Assembly (NCBI RefSeq): GCF_046764005.1
Contig: NZ_JBKOFW010000005.1
Span: forward strand, 263,040-327,039
Direction of reading: 5' to 3'
DNA from: Oryzobacter faecalis
Lineage (GTDB): Bacteria > Actinomycetota > Actinomycetes > Actinomycetales > Dermatophilaceae
DNA: 64,000 nt
Part shown: positions 36,470-44,999 of the stretch, one piece after another
Position numbering within the stretch: the stretch's first letter is position 1
Layout of the letters: each line of letters opens with the position of its first letter
Notes under the pieces: model-generated
The model's input: the letters and a program-made list of their open reading frames with translations, nothing else
The model's database searches: none
Told to the model about the DNA's origin: nothing
Made by a program: the position numbers and the translations under genes

Positions 36470-38343
36470 ACCCGTGGCTCGTCCTCGCGATGCCGGCCGT
36501 CGCCGCGCTCCTCGGGCTCTTCGTCCGCGGGGAGTACGGCCTGGCGCGGGCGGTCGGTGTCTGCGGCACGGCCCTCGCGCTCCTTGCCGGCGTCGTGGGG
36601 TGGGCGACGGCCGGCGGCGCCTACGCGCAGCCCGGGCCGGGCCTGGCCGCCGGTGGGCTCGAGATCCCCCTGGACCTCGTCGGCGACCCGACCCGCTGGG
36701 CCCTCGTCACCGTCGTCGCGCTCGTCGCGCTCGCCGTCCAGGTGCACGCCTCCTGGTACCTGGACGACGACGACCGCTACGGCACCTTCGCCGCCACCGT
36801 GTCGCTGTTCACGACGGCGATGCTGCTCGTCGTCGTGTCCGGCGACCTCGTCCTCACGCTCGTCGGGTGGGAGGTCATGGGGTGGTGCTCCTACCTCCTC
36901 ATCGGCCACTGGTCGCGCCGGCCGAGCGCCCGGCGCGCGGCGCACAAGGCGTTCATCGTCACGCGCGTCGCGGACATCGGGTTCGTCCTCGGGGTCGTCG
37001 GCCTGGCCGCCGGCGCGGGCTCGACCCGGCTCTCCGACGTCGTCACCGTCTGGTCCCGGCCCACCGAGTGCATCGACGCCCAGGTGGTGCAGGGGTTCAG
37101 CGTCGGCGAGGCCCTGACCGCGTGCGCGGCGCCGGACGCCACCGCGCGGGCCGTCCTCCTCACGCTGCTCGTCGTCGGCGTCCTCGGCAAGTCGGCCCAG
37201 GTCCCGTTCCAGGACTGGCTCGCCGACGCCATGGAGGGCCCGACGCCCGCGAGCGCCCTCATCCACGCCGCCACGATGGTGGCCGCCGGCACCGTCGTCC
37301 TCGCGGGGGTGTTCCCGCTCCTCGCGGTGAGCCAGACGCCTCGCTGGGTGCTCGGCCTGTCGGTGTCGGTGACGATGCTCCTCGCCGCCGTGCTCGCGTT
37401 CGCGCAGAGCGACCTCAAGCGGCTGCTCGCGTGGTCGACCGTCAGCCAGGTCGGGATCATGCTTTCGGCGCTCGCGGCGGCACCGCCGGAGGTCGGCGGG
37501 GGCGCCGGGCTGTTCCACCTCTGGTCGCACGCCCTGTTCAAGGCCCTGCTCTTCCTCGCCATCGGCTGGGCCGGCCTCCTCGCCGGCGGGACGGCCGCCA
37601 CGGCCCTGCGGGGCACCGCGGCGGCCGCGCCGCTGCTGCGGATCTCGTTCGTCGTGGGGCTCGCGTCCCTCGCCGGGGTGCCCCTCGTCGTCGGCGGCAT
37701 CTCCAAGGAGCACGTCGTCGCGGTGGCCTGGGAGGGCGCGGTCGAGGGTGGACCGGGCATCGTCGTCCTCGTGGCCCTCCTCGTCACGGCGGCCGTCACG
37801 GCGGCGTACTGCACCCGGGCCTACCTCATCCTCACCGCGCACGTCCGGCGGCTGCCCGAACGGGTGCCGGTGACCTCGGCGGTGCGCGGCGCGCTGTGGA
37901 CCCTCGCCGTCCTGTCGGTCGTCGGTGGCCTCGTCCTCGTCCTCACCGACGCCTTCGCGGTCGACGCCGTGTCCTTCGTCTGGCTCGTCCTCACCGCGCT
38001 CGTCGTCGCCGTCGGCGTCGTCGCCGCCGTCCGGGGCGGCTTCGACCGCGACCCGGCGGAGGTGATGGCGCGCCGCTTCATCCCGCTCGCCGACCGCGGG
38101 CTCGGGGCGGACGCCCTCTACCGCCGGCTCGTCGCCGACCCCGTCGTCCGCCTGGCACGGGTCGTCGCCTTCCTCGACACCGAGGTCGTCGACGCGTACG
38201 TGCGCGGCTCGGCCGTCGCGACCCGCGTCGCCGGCTGGGCCGGGGGGCGGGCCCACCGCGGCGAGCGGCCCGCGTCGGCCGTGGCCCTCGTCGTCGGGGC
38301 CGTCGTCGTCCTCGGCCTCGGAGGGGTGCTCCTGTGGTCGTGA
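36466..38343 (+). CDS. nuoL2: Complex-I-like subunit L, second set
   Basis: Antiporter-like ND5 subunit of 625 aa with many hydrophobic helices. The pump glutamate lies in LVLTLVGWEVMGWCSYLLIG near residue 133 and the lysine in GVLGKSAQVPFQDWLADAM near 241; HAATMVAAGTVVLAG and LWSHALFKALLFLAIGW follow. A final amphipathic stretch and last helix are visible, so the lateral helix is probably retained. GTG overlaps nuoK2. Confidence 0.94.
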   Translation: MNPWLVLAMPAVAALLGLFVRGEYGLARAVGVCGTALALLAGVVGWATAGGAYAQPGPGLAAGGLEIPLDLVGDPTRWALVTVVALVALAVQVHASWYLDDDDRYGTFAATVSLFTTAMLLVVVSGDLVLTLVGWEVMGWCSYLLIGHWSRRPSARRAAHKAFIVTRVADIGFVLGVVGLAAGAGSTRLSDVVTVWSRPTECIDAQVVQGFSVGEALTACAAPDATARAVLLTLLVVGVLGKSAQVPFQDWLADAMEGPTPASALIHAATMVAAGTVVLAGVFPLLAVSQTPRWVLGLSVSVTMLLAAVLAFAQSDLKRLLAWSTVSQVGIMLSALAAAPPEVGGGAGLFHLWSHALFKALLFLAIGWAGLLAGGTAATALRGTAAAAPLLRISFVVGLASLAGVPLVVGGISKEHVVAVAWEGAVEGGPGIVVLVALLVTAAVTAAYCTRAYLILTAHVRRLPERVPVTSAVRGALWTLAVLSVVGGLVLVLTDAFAVDAVSFVWLVLTALVVAVGVVAAVRGGFDRDPAEVMARRFIPLADRGLGADALYRRLVADPVVRLARVVAFLDTEVVDAYVRGSAVATRVAGWAGGRAHRGERPASAVALVVGAVVVLGLGGVLLWS

Positions 38344-39818
38344 CCCTGCTCCTCGCCGTCCCCGCCGCCGTCGGGCTCTGGCTCGTCACCGGAGGACGCG
38401 CGCTCGCCGTCGGCCCCGCCCGGGTCCTCACCGCCGCCGCCGCCGGCCTGACGCTCGTGCTCGCGGTGTCGACCGCCGTGTCGGGGTCGGAGGTCGACCG
38501 GCCGTGGGTGCCCGAGCTCGGGGTGCGGATGGCGTTCGGCGTCGACGGCATCGCCGTCCCGCTCGTGCTGCTCACGGCGGCGATCGGGGTGCTCGTCGCG
38601 GCGCACGCCTGGGTCGACGTGCCCGAGGGCGGCACGCCCGCGACCTTCCTCGGCTGCCTCCTCCTCGTCGAGGCCGGCGCGCTCGCGACGTTCACCGCCC
38701 GCGACGCCGTCCTGTTCTTCCTCGCGTTCGAGCTCGTCCTCGTCCCGATGTGGCTGCTCATCGGCCGGTACGGCGACCGGCACGACCCGCGCGCCCGCAC
38801 CGACGCGAGCCAGCGCTTCGTCCTGTACACCGCCGTCGGGTCGACCCTCATGCTCGTCGGCATCCTCGCGCTCGTCACCTCGGCGGGCACGTCGGACCTG
38901 AGGGCGCTCGCCTCCGGTGCGGGGGGCGCGCTGCCCGCCGACCGGCAGCTCCTCGTCGCCCTGCTGCTCACCCTCGGCCTCGCGGTCAAGGTGCCGGTCT
39001 TCCCCGTCCACACGTGGCTGCCGCCCGCGCACACGACCGCGCCGACGGCCGGGTCGGTGCTGCTCGCCGCGGTGCTGCTGAAGATGGGGACCTACGGGCT
39101 CGTGCGCCTCCCGGTCGCGACCGTGCCCGACGGGTTCACGGCGATCAGCCCGGTGCTCGCCGTGGCCGGGGTCGTCGGCATCGTCTGGGGCGGTCTCGTC
39201 TGCCTCGTCGAGCGCGACCTCAAGCGGCTCATCGCGTACTCGTCGGTGGCGCACATGGGCTTCGTCGTCCTCGCGCTCGCGACCGGCTCCGAGACCGGCC
39301 TGCAGGCCGCGCTGTTCGCGAACATCGCCCACGGCGTCGTGTCGGCCCTGCTCTTCGTCCTCGTCGGCGGGCTCAAGCAGCGGTGGGGCTCGGCCGACCT
39401 CGCCGTGGCCCGGCCGGCGCTGCGGGAGACCTCGCCGCGGCTCGGTTTCCTCCTCGTCATCGGGCTCGCGGCATCCCTGGGCCTGCCGGGCCTCGCGACG
39501 TTCTGGGGCGAGTGGCTCGCGCTGTACGCGGCGTGGGCCCCGGCCGGGGACCGTCCCCGGGGCGTCTTCGTCGTCGCCGCCGTCGTCGCCGCCGTCGGGG
39601 CGGCCCTGGCGGCCGCGTACTCGCTGCGCGTGGCCCGGCTCGTGTGGGTCGGCGACGAGCCGGATCCGGAGGCCGCGACCGTCACCCCCGACACCGCCGG
39701 CATGGAGGCCGGGGTGCTCGGGGTCCTCGCGACGGCCGTCGTCGTCCTCGGCGTGCTGCCCGGGCCACTGCTCGGGGTCACCGCCGCCGCCGTCGCCGCG
39801 ATCGGGGCCGGGCCGTGA
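38340..39818 (+). CDS. nuoM2: Complex-I-like subunit M, second set
   Basis: Antiporter-like ND4 subunit. Pump residues are present in AVLFFLAFELVLVPMWLLIG near residue 128 and LGLAVKVPVFPVHTWLPPAH near 213; LKRLIAYSSVAHMGFVVLA follows near 295. I used the GTG at 38340 because it overlaps the nuoL2 stop; the GTG at 38334 has a better spaced GAGGGG and is an alternative. Length 492 aa. Confidence 0.94.
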   Translation: MTLLLAVPAAVGLWLVTGGRALAVGPARVLTAAAAGLTLVLAVSTAVSGSEVDRPWVPELGVRMAFGVDGIAVPLVLLTAAIGVLVAAHAWVDVPEGGTPATFLGCLLLVEAGALATFTARDAVLFFLAFELVLVPMWLLIGRYGDRHDPRARTDASQRFVLYTAVGSTLMLVGILALVTSAGTSDLRALASGAGGALPADRQLLVALLLTLGLAVKVPVFPVHTWLPPAHTTAPTAGSVLLAAVLLKMGTYGLVRLPVATVPDGFTAISPVLAVAGVVGIVWGGLVCLVERDLKRLIAYSSVAHMGFVVLALATGSETGLQAALFANIAHGVVSALLFVLVGGLKQRWGSADLAVARPALRETSPRLGFLLVIGLAASLGLPGLATFWGEWLALYAAWAPAGDRPRGVFVVAAVVAAVGAALAAAYSLRVARLVWVGDEPDPEAATVTPDTAGMEAGVLGVLATAVVVLGVLPGPLLGVTAAAVAAIGAGP

Positions 39819-41293
39819 CCGACCCCCGCCTCGTGACCCTCGATGCCGTCGCGCTGCTGCCCGCGCTGCTCCCCGCCCTCGGCGCCGTCCTCGTGCTCGT
39901 CGGCGACGCGCTCGTGCCGCGGCGCCGGTCGTGGCCGGTGCTCGGCATCGTCCTGCTCGGGGCGGCAGCGGGGTCGGCGCTCGTGGCCGCGCTGCGCCCG
40001 GCGTCCGACGCCGTCCGGACCCTCTGCCTCCCGGCGCCCGACGGCGCCTGCCTGTGGACGTCCTCCGGTCCGACGGGAGCGCTCCAGGCCGGCGTTCTGC
40101 TCTCGGCCGCTGCGGCGCTCGCGCTCCTCCACGACGGGGGACGAGGCCCGCGCGACCCCGCCGTCACGACCGCCCTCCTCCTCACCGCGGCCACCGGTGG
40201 CGCGGGCGTGGCGGCCTCCCGCGACCTCGGCACCTGGCTCGTCACCCTCGAGCTCGCGACGGTGCCGCTCGTCGCCCTCGTCGCGCTGCGCGGCACCCGG
40301 GCCGCCGGTCACGGCGCGCTGACGCTGCTCGTCACCTCCCTCACCTCGTTCGCCCTCCTCGCCCTCGGTGCGGCCCTGTGGCTCACGGCCACGGGCGACG
40401 CGGCCTTCGCGTCGACGTCGGCCGCCGCCGCGTGGGGCGACCCGCAGCGCCGGGCCGTGCTCGTCGTCGCGGTCGTCGCGCTGCTCGCGGGGCTCGGGTT
40501 CAAGCTCTCGCTCGTGCCGTTCCACGCGTGGACCCCGCAGGCCTACTCGACCGCCGACCTCGGCACGACCGTCGCGCTCGCCGCCGCCTCGAAGGTGTCG
40601 GCGGCCGCCGCGCTGCTCGTCCTCCTCCAGGCCCTCGTCACCCCGGTCGTCACGGGCCGGGCACTCACGGTCACGCTGGGGGTGCTCGCCGTCGGCTCGA
40701 TGCTCCTCGGCAACGTCATGGCCCTGCGCCAGGACGACGTGACCCGGCTGCTCGCCTGGTCCACGGTCGCCCAGGCCGGGTGGGTCGTCCTGCCCCTCGC
40801 CGCCTTCTCTGCCGACGGGGCGCGGGCGTCGGCGAACTACGTCCTCGTCTACGCCGTCGCGACGGTCGTCGCCTTCGCCGCGGTCGGTGTCGTCGGTGCG
40901 GGGTCGCTCGACCGGTTCCGGGGGCTGCTGCGCACCGACCGGCTCACCGGCGGGGCGCTGGCCCTGGCCCTGCTCGTCCTCGCCGGGCTCCCGCCGGGGG
41001 TCGTCGGGCTCGTCGCGAAGGTGGTGGCGCTCCGGCCGGCGGTCGACGCCGCGCAGTGGCCGCTCGTCGGGGTGGCGGTCGTCGCGGTGGTCCTCGGGAT
41101 CGCCGTCTACCTGCGCTGGTTCGCGGTCCTCCTCACCGAGGCGGGGGAGGCCGGACCGCTCGCGGCGTCGCGCGTGGTCCCGACCGCCCCCCTGACCCCG
41201 CGCCGCCTCAGCCGGGCCGTCCTCGTGGCCGGCACGGCCGTCCTCGCCCTGTTCAGCGCGGTCCCGGCCCTGCTGCTCGGCATCCTCGCCTGA
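39815..41293 (+). CDS. nuoN2: Complex-I-like subunit N, second set
   Basis: Antiporter-like ND2 subunit, last gene of the second set, 492 aa. DLGTWLVTLELATVPLVALV near residue 138 holds the pump glutamate and LGFKLSLVPFHAWTPQAYST near 227 the lysine; TRLLAWSTVAQAGWVVLP follows. It is more diverged from NuoN than the L and M paralogues are from theirs. GTG overlaps nuoM2. It converges with the methyltransferase gene across 22 bases in which I see no hairpin. Confidence 0.92.
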   Translation: MTDPRLVTLDAVALLPALLPALGAVLVLVGDALVPRRRSWPVLGIVLLGAAAGSALVAALRPASDAVRTLCLPAPDGACLWTSSGPTGALQAGVLLSAAAALALLHDGGRGPRDPAVTTALLLTAATGGAGVAASRDLGTWLVTLELATVPLVALVALRGTRAAGHGALTLLVTSLTSFALLALGAALWLTATGDAAFASTSAAAAWGDPQRRAVLVVAVVALLAGLGFKLSLVPFHAWTPQAYSTADLGTTVALAAASKVSAAAALLVLLQALVTPVVTGRALTVTLGVLAVGSMLLGNVMALRQDDVTRLLAWSTVAQAGWVVLPLAAFSADGARASANYVLVYAVATVVAFAAVGVVGAGSLDRFRGLLRTDRLTGGALALALLVLAGLPPGVVGLVAKVVALRPAVDAAQWPLVGVAVVAVVLGIAVYLRWFAVLLTEAGEAGPLAASRVVPTAPLTPRRLSRAVLVAGTAVLALFSAVPALLLGILA

Positions 41294-41315
41294 CCTTCGC
41301 CCTCGCGGTGCGTCC

Positions 41316-42182
41316 TCAGGCCCCGGCCGCTCCCGAGCCGACGAGCATCTCGCACGGACCGACGAAGCCCGACGGGCCCTCGAACTCCCGCAGCGCCTCC
41401 GTGACCTCGGCCCACACGTCCTCGCGGGCGGCGGGCTCGAGGCCACGCATCATCTGGTGGAGGGCCCCGAAGGACTCCTGCTGGAACCGGACGCACTCCG
41501 TCGCGGACGCGAGCCGCACGGGCGAGGCGACGGCACGGACCTCGACGTCGTCGTAGCCCGCGTCCTCGAGGGCCGCCTCGAGGACGCCGGGGCCGCCGAG
41601 CGAGAACGGGCCGGGCAGGCCCGGGCCCGGCGCGGGCAGTCCGGCGCGTGCCCGGATGATGCGGACGGGCACCGAGAAGAACTCGTTCGCCTCCGGCGTG
41701 GAGTAGACGACGGCCGCGAACCGGCCGCCGGTGCGCAGCGCCGAGCGGATGCCGCGCAGCGCTCCGGCGCGGTCCGGGAAGTAGATGAGGCCCACCCGCG
41801 ACACCGCGGCGTCGAAGGAGGCCGGCGGGAGCGAGGCGGCGGCCTCGCCGTCGAGCTCGAGGACCTCGACCTGGGCCAGCCCCTCGCGGCGCGCGTCCTC
41901 GGCGCAGCGGTGGAGCAGCTCGGGGGCGATGTCCGTCGCGAGCACCCGGCCGGTCGGGCCGACGCGCCGCGCCGCGCGCAGGGACTGCTCGCCCGCGCCC
42001 GCCGCGATGTCGAGGACGTGCGAGCCGGTGGCGAGGCGGGCCTGGTCGAACATCTCCTCGGTGGCCTCGTGGAGCCAGTCGCCGACGAAGCCGCCCCACC
42101 GGTGCCAGGCGTCCGCGGCGTCCTGCCACTGGTCGCGGGTGGTGGCCTTGAACGTGTCGGGGTCGAAGGTCGTGGTGGTCAT
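41316..42182 (-). CDS. Class I SAM-dependent methyltransferase
   Basis: Soluble methyltransferase of 288 aa. SAM motif I VLDIAAGAGEQSLRAARRVG is near residue 60, the acidic residue ending motif II in VLATDIAPELL near 82, and motif III-like FDAAVSRVGLIYFPDR near 124. This UbiE/COQ5-like type acts on small molecules; the substrate is unknown. ATG 42182 has GAGAGGAG upstream at about six bases. It is divergent from an HxlR regulator 123 bases away, which probably controls it. Confidence 0.82.
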   Translation of the reverse strand: MTTTTFDPDTFKATTRDQWQDAADAWHRWGGFVGDWLHEATEEMFDQARLATGSHVLDIAAGAGEQSLRAARRVGPTGRVLATDIAPELLHRCAEDARREGLAQVEVLELDGEAAASLPPASFDAAVSRVGLIYFPDRAGALRGIRSALRTGGRFAAVVYSTPEANEFFSVPVRIIRARAGLPAPGPGLPGPFSLGGPGVLEAALEDAGYDDVEVRAVASPVRLASATECVRFQQESFGALHQMMRGLEPAAREDVWAEVTEALREFEGPSGFVGPCEMLVGSGAAGA

Positions 42183-42252
42183 GGTGCTCTCCTCTCGGGG
42201 GCGGACCCCTCGTCCGCCCGACCGCCATCGTCGGGCCGTCCGTCGATGCCGA

Positions 42253-42273
42253 CTAGTCCACGTCCTGTACTAG
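42253..42273. promoter_or_regulatory. Putative HxlR operator in the divergent gap
   Basis: A 21-base imperfect palindrome with outer halves CTAGT and ACTAG plus inner CA/TG pairs. It lies 21 bases upstream of the hxlR -10 and about 70 bases before the methyltransferase ATG, a position for autoregulation and control of both genes. Confidence 0.5.
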
Positions 42274-42293
42274 CCGCGAGGGGTCGGGCTCCC

Positions 42294-42299
42294 TACCGT
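42294..42299 (+). promoter_or_regulatory. Putative -10 element of the hxlR-type gene (leaderless)
   Basis: TACCGT ends six bases before the GTG at 42306. No ribosome binding site is separately visible, so a leaderless transcript is likely. Confidence 0.45.
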
Positions 42300-42305
42300 G
42301 AGGGG

Positions 42306-43001
42306 GTGATCGACTACGGCCAGTTCTGCACCGTGGCACGCGGCGCCGAGGTCCTGTGCGACCGCTGGACGCCGCTCGTGCTGCGCGAGCTGCTCTGCGG
42401 GAGTACGCACTTCAACGAGATCAGGCGCGGTGTCCCCCGGATGTCGCCGACCCTGCTGGCGCGGCGGCTGCGCACCCTCGAGGAGTTCGGCGTCGTCCGT
42501 CGCACCGAGGACGGCAGGTCGACGACCTACGAGCTGACGGACGCGGGGGAGGAACTGCGCCCGGTCGTCCTCGCCCTCGGGCACTGGGGCGCCCGCTGGA
42601 TCGGCAGCCGCCTCACCCCGAACCAGCTCGACGCCGGCTTCCTCATGTGGGACATCCGCCGCTTTGCCCGTGTCGCCGAGTTCCCGGGCGGCCGGCGCGT
42701 GGTGGTCCACTTCGAGCTGCCCGACGCCGGCGAGCGGGAGCGCGCGTGGTGGCTCGTGGTCGAGGACGGGGTCGCCGACCTGTGCCGCGACGACCCGGGC
42801 CACGAGCTCGACGTCGTCGTGCGCTCCAGCGTCCTCGCCCTCACCGAGGTGTGGACCGGAGACCGCACACCCGACCAGGTCGTGCGGTCCGGCGAGGTGC
42901 GCCTGTTCGGGGCGCCGGCCGACGTCGGTCGCGTCTGGACCTGGCTCGGGACCAGCGGTTTCGCCCCCACGCGGATGGCGGCGGGGTCCCGCCGCGCCTG
43001 A
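42306..43001 (+). CDS. HxlR family winged-helix transcriptional regulator
   Basis: DNA-binding regulator of 231 aa. Residues 1-95 are a typical HxlR winged helix: CDRWTPLVLRELLCGSTHFNEIRR near 18, MSPTLLARRLRTLEEFGVVRR near 46 and the wing TTYELTDAGEEL near 73. The C-terminal 125 residues form an extra domain (FPGGRRVVVHFELPDAG onward) with the look of an SCP-2-like ligand-binding fold, often fused in actinobacterial HxlR proteins. It is divergent from the methyltransferase and probably represses it until a ligand binds. Confidence 0.85.
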   Translation: MIDYGQFCTVARGAEVLCDRWTPLVLRELLCGSTHFNEIRRGVPRMSPTLLARRLRTLEEFGVVRRTEDGRSTTYELTDAGEELRPVVLALGHWGARWIGSRLTPNQLDAGFLMWDIRRFARVAEFPGGRRVVVHFELPDAGERERAWWLVVEDGVADLCRDDPGHELDVVVRSSVLALTEVWTGDRTPDQVVRSGEVRLFGAPADVGRVWTWLGTSGFAPTRMAAGSRRA

Positions 43002-43057
43002 CCCGGCCCCCTCCCGGGTGCCGGAACGCCCAGGGCCCCCGTTGCGTTGGAGGAGTC

Positions 43058-43948
43058 ATGCAGCACAACCACTTCAACGGCCTGAAGACCGCCGCCCTCT
43101 TCGGCGGCATGTGGGCCATCCTGCTCGGCATCGGCTGGATGGTCGCGCGGTCGACCGGGAGCAGCATCTTCCTGCTCGTCTTCGCGCTCATCGGCCTGGG
43201 CACGACGTTCTACGGGTACTGGAACTCCGACAAGCTCGCGATCCGCGCCATGCACGCGGTGCCGGTGAGCGAGGCCGAGGCGCCCGCGATGTACCGCATC
43301 GTCCGCGAGCTGTCGACGGCCGCCGGCAAGCCGATGCCCCGCCTCTACATCTCACCGACCCAGGCACCGAACGCGTTCGCCACCGGCCGCAACCCCGAGA
43401 ACGCCGCCGTCTGCTGCACCGAGGGCATCCTGGGGCTGCTCGACGAGCGCGAGCTGCGCGGCGTCCTCGGCCACGAGCTCATGCACGTCTACAACCGCGA
43501 CATCCTCACGGCATCCGTGGCGGCCGCCATCGCGGGCATCATCTCGACGATCGGCCAGTTCCTCACGTGGGGAGCGCTGTTCGGGGGCAGCAGCGACGAG
43601 GACCGCGGCAACCCGCTCGCGGGCCTCGCCCTCGCCATCCTCGCCCCGTTCGCGGCGATGGTCGTCCAGCTCGCCATCTCGCGCACCCGTGAGTACGACG
43701 CCGACGAGGACGGTGCTCGCCTCACCGGCGACCCGCTCGCCCTCGCGTCCGCGCTGCGCAAGCTCGAGATCGGGGTCGCGCGGGCGCCGCTCGCCCCGAC
43801 CCAGCAGGTCGTCAACGCGAGCCACATGATGATCGCGAACCCGTTCCGCGCCCAGGACGTCTCGCGCCTGATGTCCACCCACCCGCCCATGGCCGAGCGG
43901 ATCGCGCGCCTCGAGCAGATGGCGTACGGCCACCGCATCAACCCCTGA
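43058..43948 (+). CDS. htpX: HtpX membrane zinc metalloprotease
   Basis: M48-family membrane protease for quality control of membrane proteins. Two hydrophobic helices at residues ~10-50, the zinc site GHELMHVYNRD near 138 (HExxH), two further helices near 150-210, and the third-ligand region SRTREYDADEDGARL near 208. Length 296 aa. The ATG follows GGAGGAGTC closely. In mycobacteria htpX also lies close to men and polyprenyl-synthase genes. It is not obviously co-transcribed with the preceding regulator gene. Confidence 0.93.
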   Translation: MQHNHFNGLKTAALFGGMWAILLGIGWMVARSTGSSIFLLVFALIGLGTTFYGYWNSDKLAIRAMHAVPVSEAEAPAMYRIVRELSTAAGKPMPRLYISPTQAPNAFATGRNPENAAVCCTEGILGLLDERELRGVLGHELMHVYNRDILTASVAAAIAGIISTIGQFLTWGALFGGSSDEDRGNPLAGLALAILAPFAAMVVQLAISRTREYDADEDGARLTGDPLALASALRKLEIGVARAPLAPTQQVVNASHMMIANPFRAQDVSRLMSTHPPMAERIARLEQMAYGHRINP

Positions 43949-43954
43949 CGCCGT

Positions 43955-43995
43955 GGCGCCGGCCGCCGAACCCCCTCTCCCGGCCGGCCGGCGTC
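43955..43995 (+). terminator. Probable terminator after htpX
   Basis: Ten-base GC-rich arms (43955-43964 and 43986-43995, one G-T pair) around a 21-base loop, six bases after the htpX stop. No U-tract. Confidence 0.4.
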
Positions 43996-44015
43996 GCGGT
44001 CATGCCCCCTCGGCT

Positions 44016-44041
44016 CCGGCGCGGGCCGGTCGTCGCGCCGG
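44016..44041 (-). terminator. Probable terminator of the OsmC-like gene
   Basis: Perfect stem CCGGCGCG/CGCGCCGG with a 10-base loop, one base beyond the stop codon of the minus-strand gene, in the convergent gap with htpX. Confidence 0.5.
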
Positions 44042-44042
44042 G

Positions 44043-44438
44043 TCAGGGTCCGTCCACCCGGGTGACGGGCCCGCCGGCGCGGATCGCGCGCGGGATCTCC
44101 GCGACCGCGTCGACGGCCGCCAGGAGCCGCGCCACGTCCTCGGGCGCCGTCCGTGGGTCCACCGTCACCTCGTAGGCGATGCCGGTCGAGCGCCACTCGT
44201 CGTCGAACCCGCCGTCGGCGTCGACCGCGACCCCGGCGACGTGGACACCGAGGCGGGCCGCCTCGCGGTGGGTGTCGTTGAGGACGCAGAGGGCCACCGA
44301 CAGGTGCAGGACCTGGGCGCCGTTGGTCACCGGGGCGGCGACGACGCCCTCGTCGGTCCACGCGTGGTCGAGCACGACGCCCTCACCGAGGCGGAGCGAT
44401 CCCGAGGTGGCGCGGACGCCCAGCGGCGACAGGTCCAT
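44043..44438 (-). CDS. OsmC-like protein
   Basis: 131-aa protein resembling the OsmC/Ohr fold, whose members reduce organic hydroperoxides with a reactive cysteine. The segment VTNGAQVLHLSVALCVLNDTHREAARLGV near residue 36 matches the OsmC central helix with its cysteine, and GIAYEVTVDPRTAPEDVARLLA near 85 the later strand-helix. The second catalytic cysteine of true Ohr is not seen, so peroxidase activity is uncertain. A CACAAT hexamer six bases before the ATG suggests a leaderless transcript. Confidence 0.65.
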   Translation of the reverse strand: MDLSPLGVRATSGSLRLGEGVVLDHAWTDEGVVAAPVTNGAQVLHLSVALCVLNDTHREAARLGVHVAGVAVDADGGFDDEWRSTGIAYEVTVDPRTAPEDVARLLAAVDAVAEIPRAIRAGGPVTRVDGP

Positions 44439-44536
44439 GGCCCGATTGTGCCCGCCGAGGTGGGCCCGCGACGTCGAGGAGCGGCGGCCGGCTCCGTCCT
44501 CCGGTCACCAGGGACCCACCACCCGAGGAGCACCAC

Positions 44537-44977
44537 ATGACCCACGTCCAGCGCTTCGACCACGTCGGCGTCACCGTGTCCGACCTCGAGGCGGCGACGG
44601 CGTTCTTCACCGTGCTCGGTCTCGAGGTCGAGGGCCGCACCACCGTCGAGGGCGAGTTCGTCGACACCGTCTGCGGCATCCCCGGCTCGCGGTGCGAGAT
44701 CGTCATGCTCCGCCCCCGCCGTGGTGGAACGGGCCTGGAGGTCGCGCGCTTCGTCCGGCCCGAGCATGCGCCGGGGAACCCTGCGGCGATGGCGAACGAG
44801 GTCGGGCTGCGCAACGTGTGCTTCGAGGTCGACGACCTCCGCGCGGCCGTCGACGCGGTGGCCGAGGGCGGATACGGGCTCGTCGGCGGCATCGGTGAGT
44901 ACGAGGGCACGTGGCGGATGGCCTACGTGCGCGGGCCGGACGGCATCATCGTCTCCCTCTCCCAGCGCGTGGGCTGA
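44537..44977 (+). CDS. VOC family (glyoxalase/dioxygenase fold) protein
   Basis: 146-aa vicinal-oxygen-chelate protein. RFDHVGVTVSDLEAATAFFTVLGLEVEGR at the N-terminus and NVCFEVDDLRAAVDAVAEGG near residue 94, ending in VRGPDGIIVSLSQ, are the two beta-alpha-beta halves of one VOC module. A metal histidine (FDHVG) and a C-terminal acidic position are plausible ligands. Members include glyoxalases, dioxygenases and antibiotic-binding proteins, so the role is open. GAGGAG six bases before the ATG. Confidence 0.8.
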   Translation: MTHVQRFDHVGVTVSDLEAATAFFTVLGLEVEGRTTVEGEFVDTVCGIPGSRCEIVMLRPRRGGTGLEVARFVRPEHAPGNPAAMANEVGLRNVCFEVDDLRAAVDAVAEGGYGLVGGIGEYEGTWRMAYVRGPDGIIVSLSQRVG

Positions 44978-44987
44978 CGCCGGTCAC

Positions 44988-44993
44988 TACGAT
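44988..44993 (+). promoter_or_regulatory. Putative -10 element of the ABC-F gene (leaderless)
   Basis: TACGAT ends six bases before the GTG at 45000; it lies just after the VOC stop, giving the ATPase gene its own start point. Confidence 0.45.
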
Positions 44994-44999
44994 CGCCGG

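Noticed and set aside
34216..38256. 1346-codon open frame on the minus strand across nuoH2-nuoL2
   Set aside because: It is antisense to well-conserved nuo genes, has a biased Arg/Asp/Gly composition and no domain; long antisense frames are usual at this GC content.
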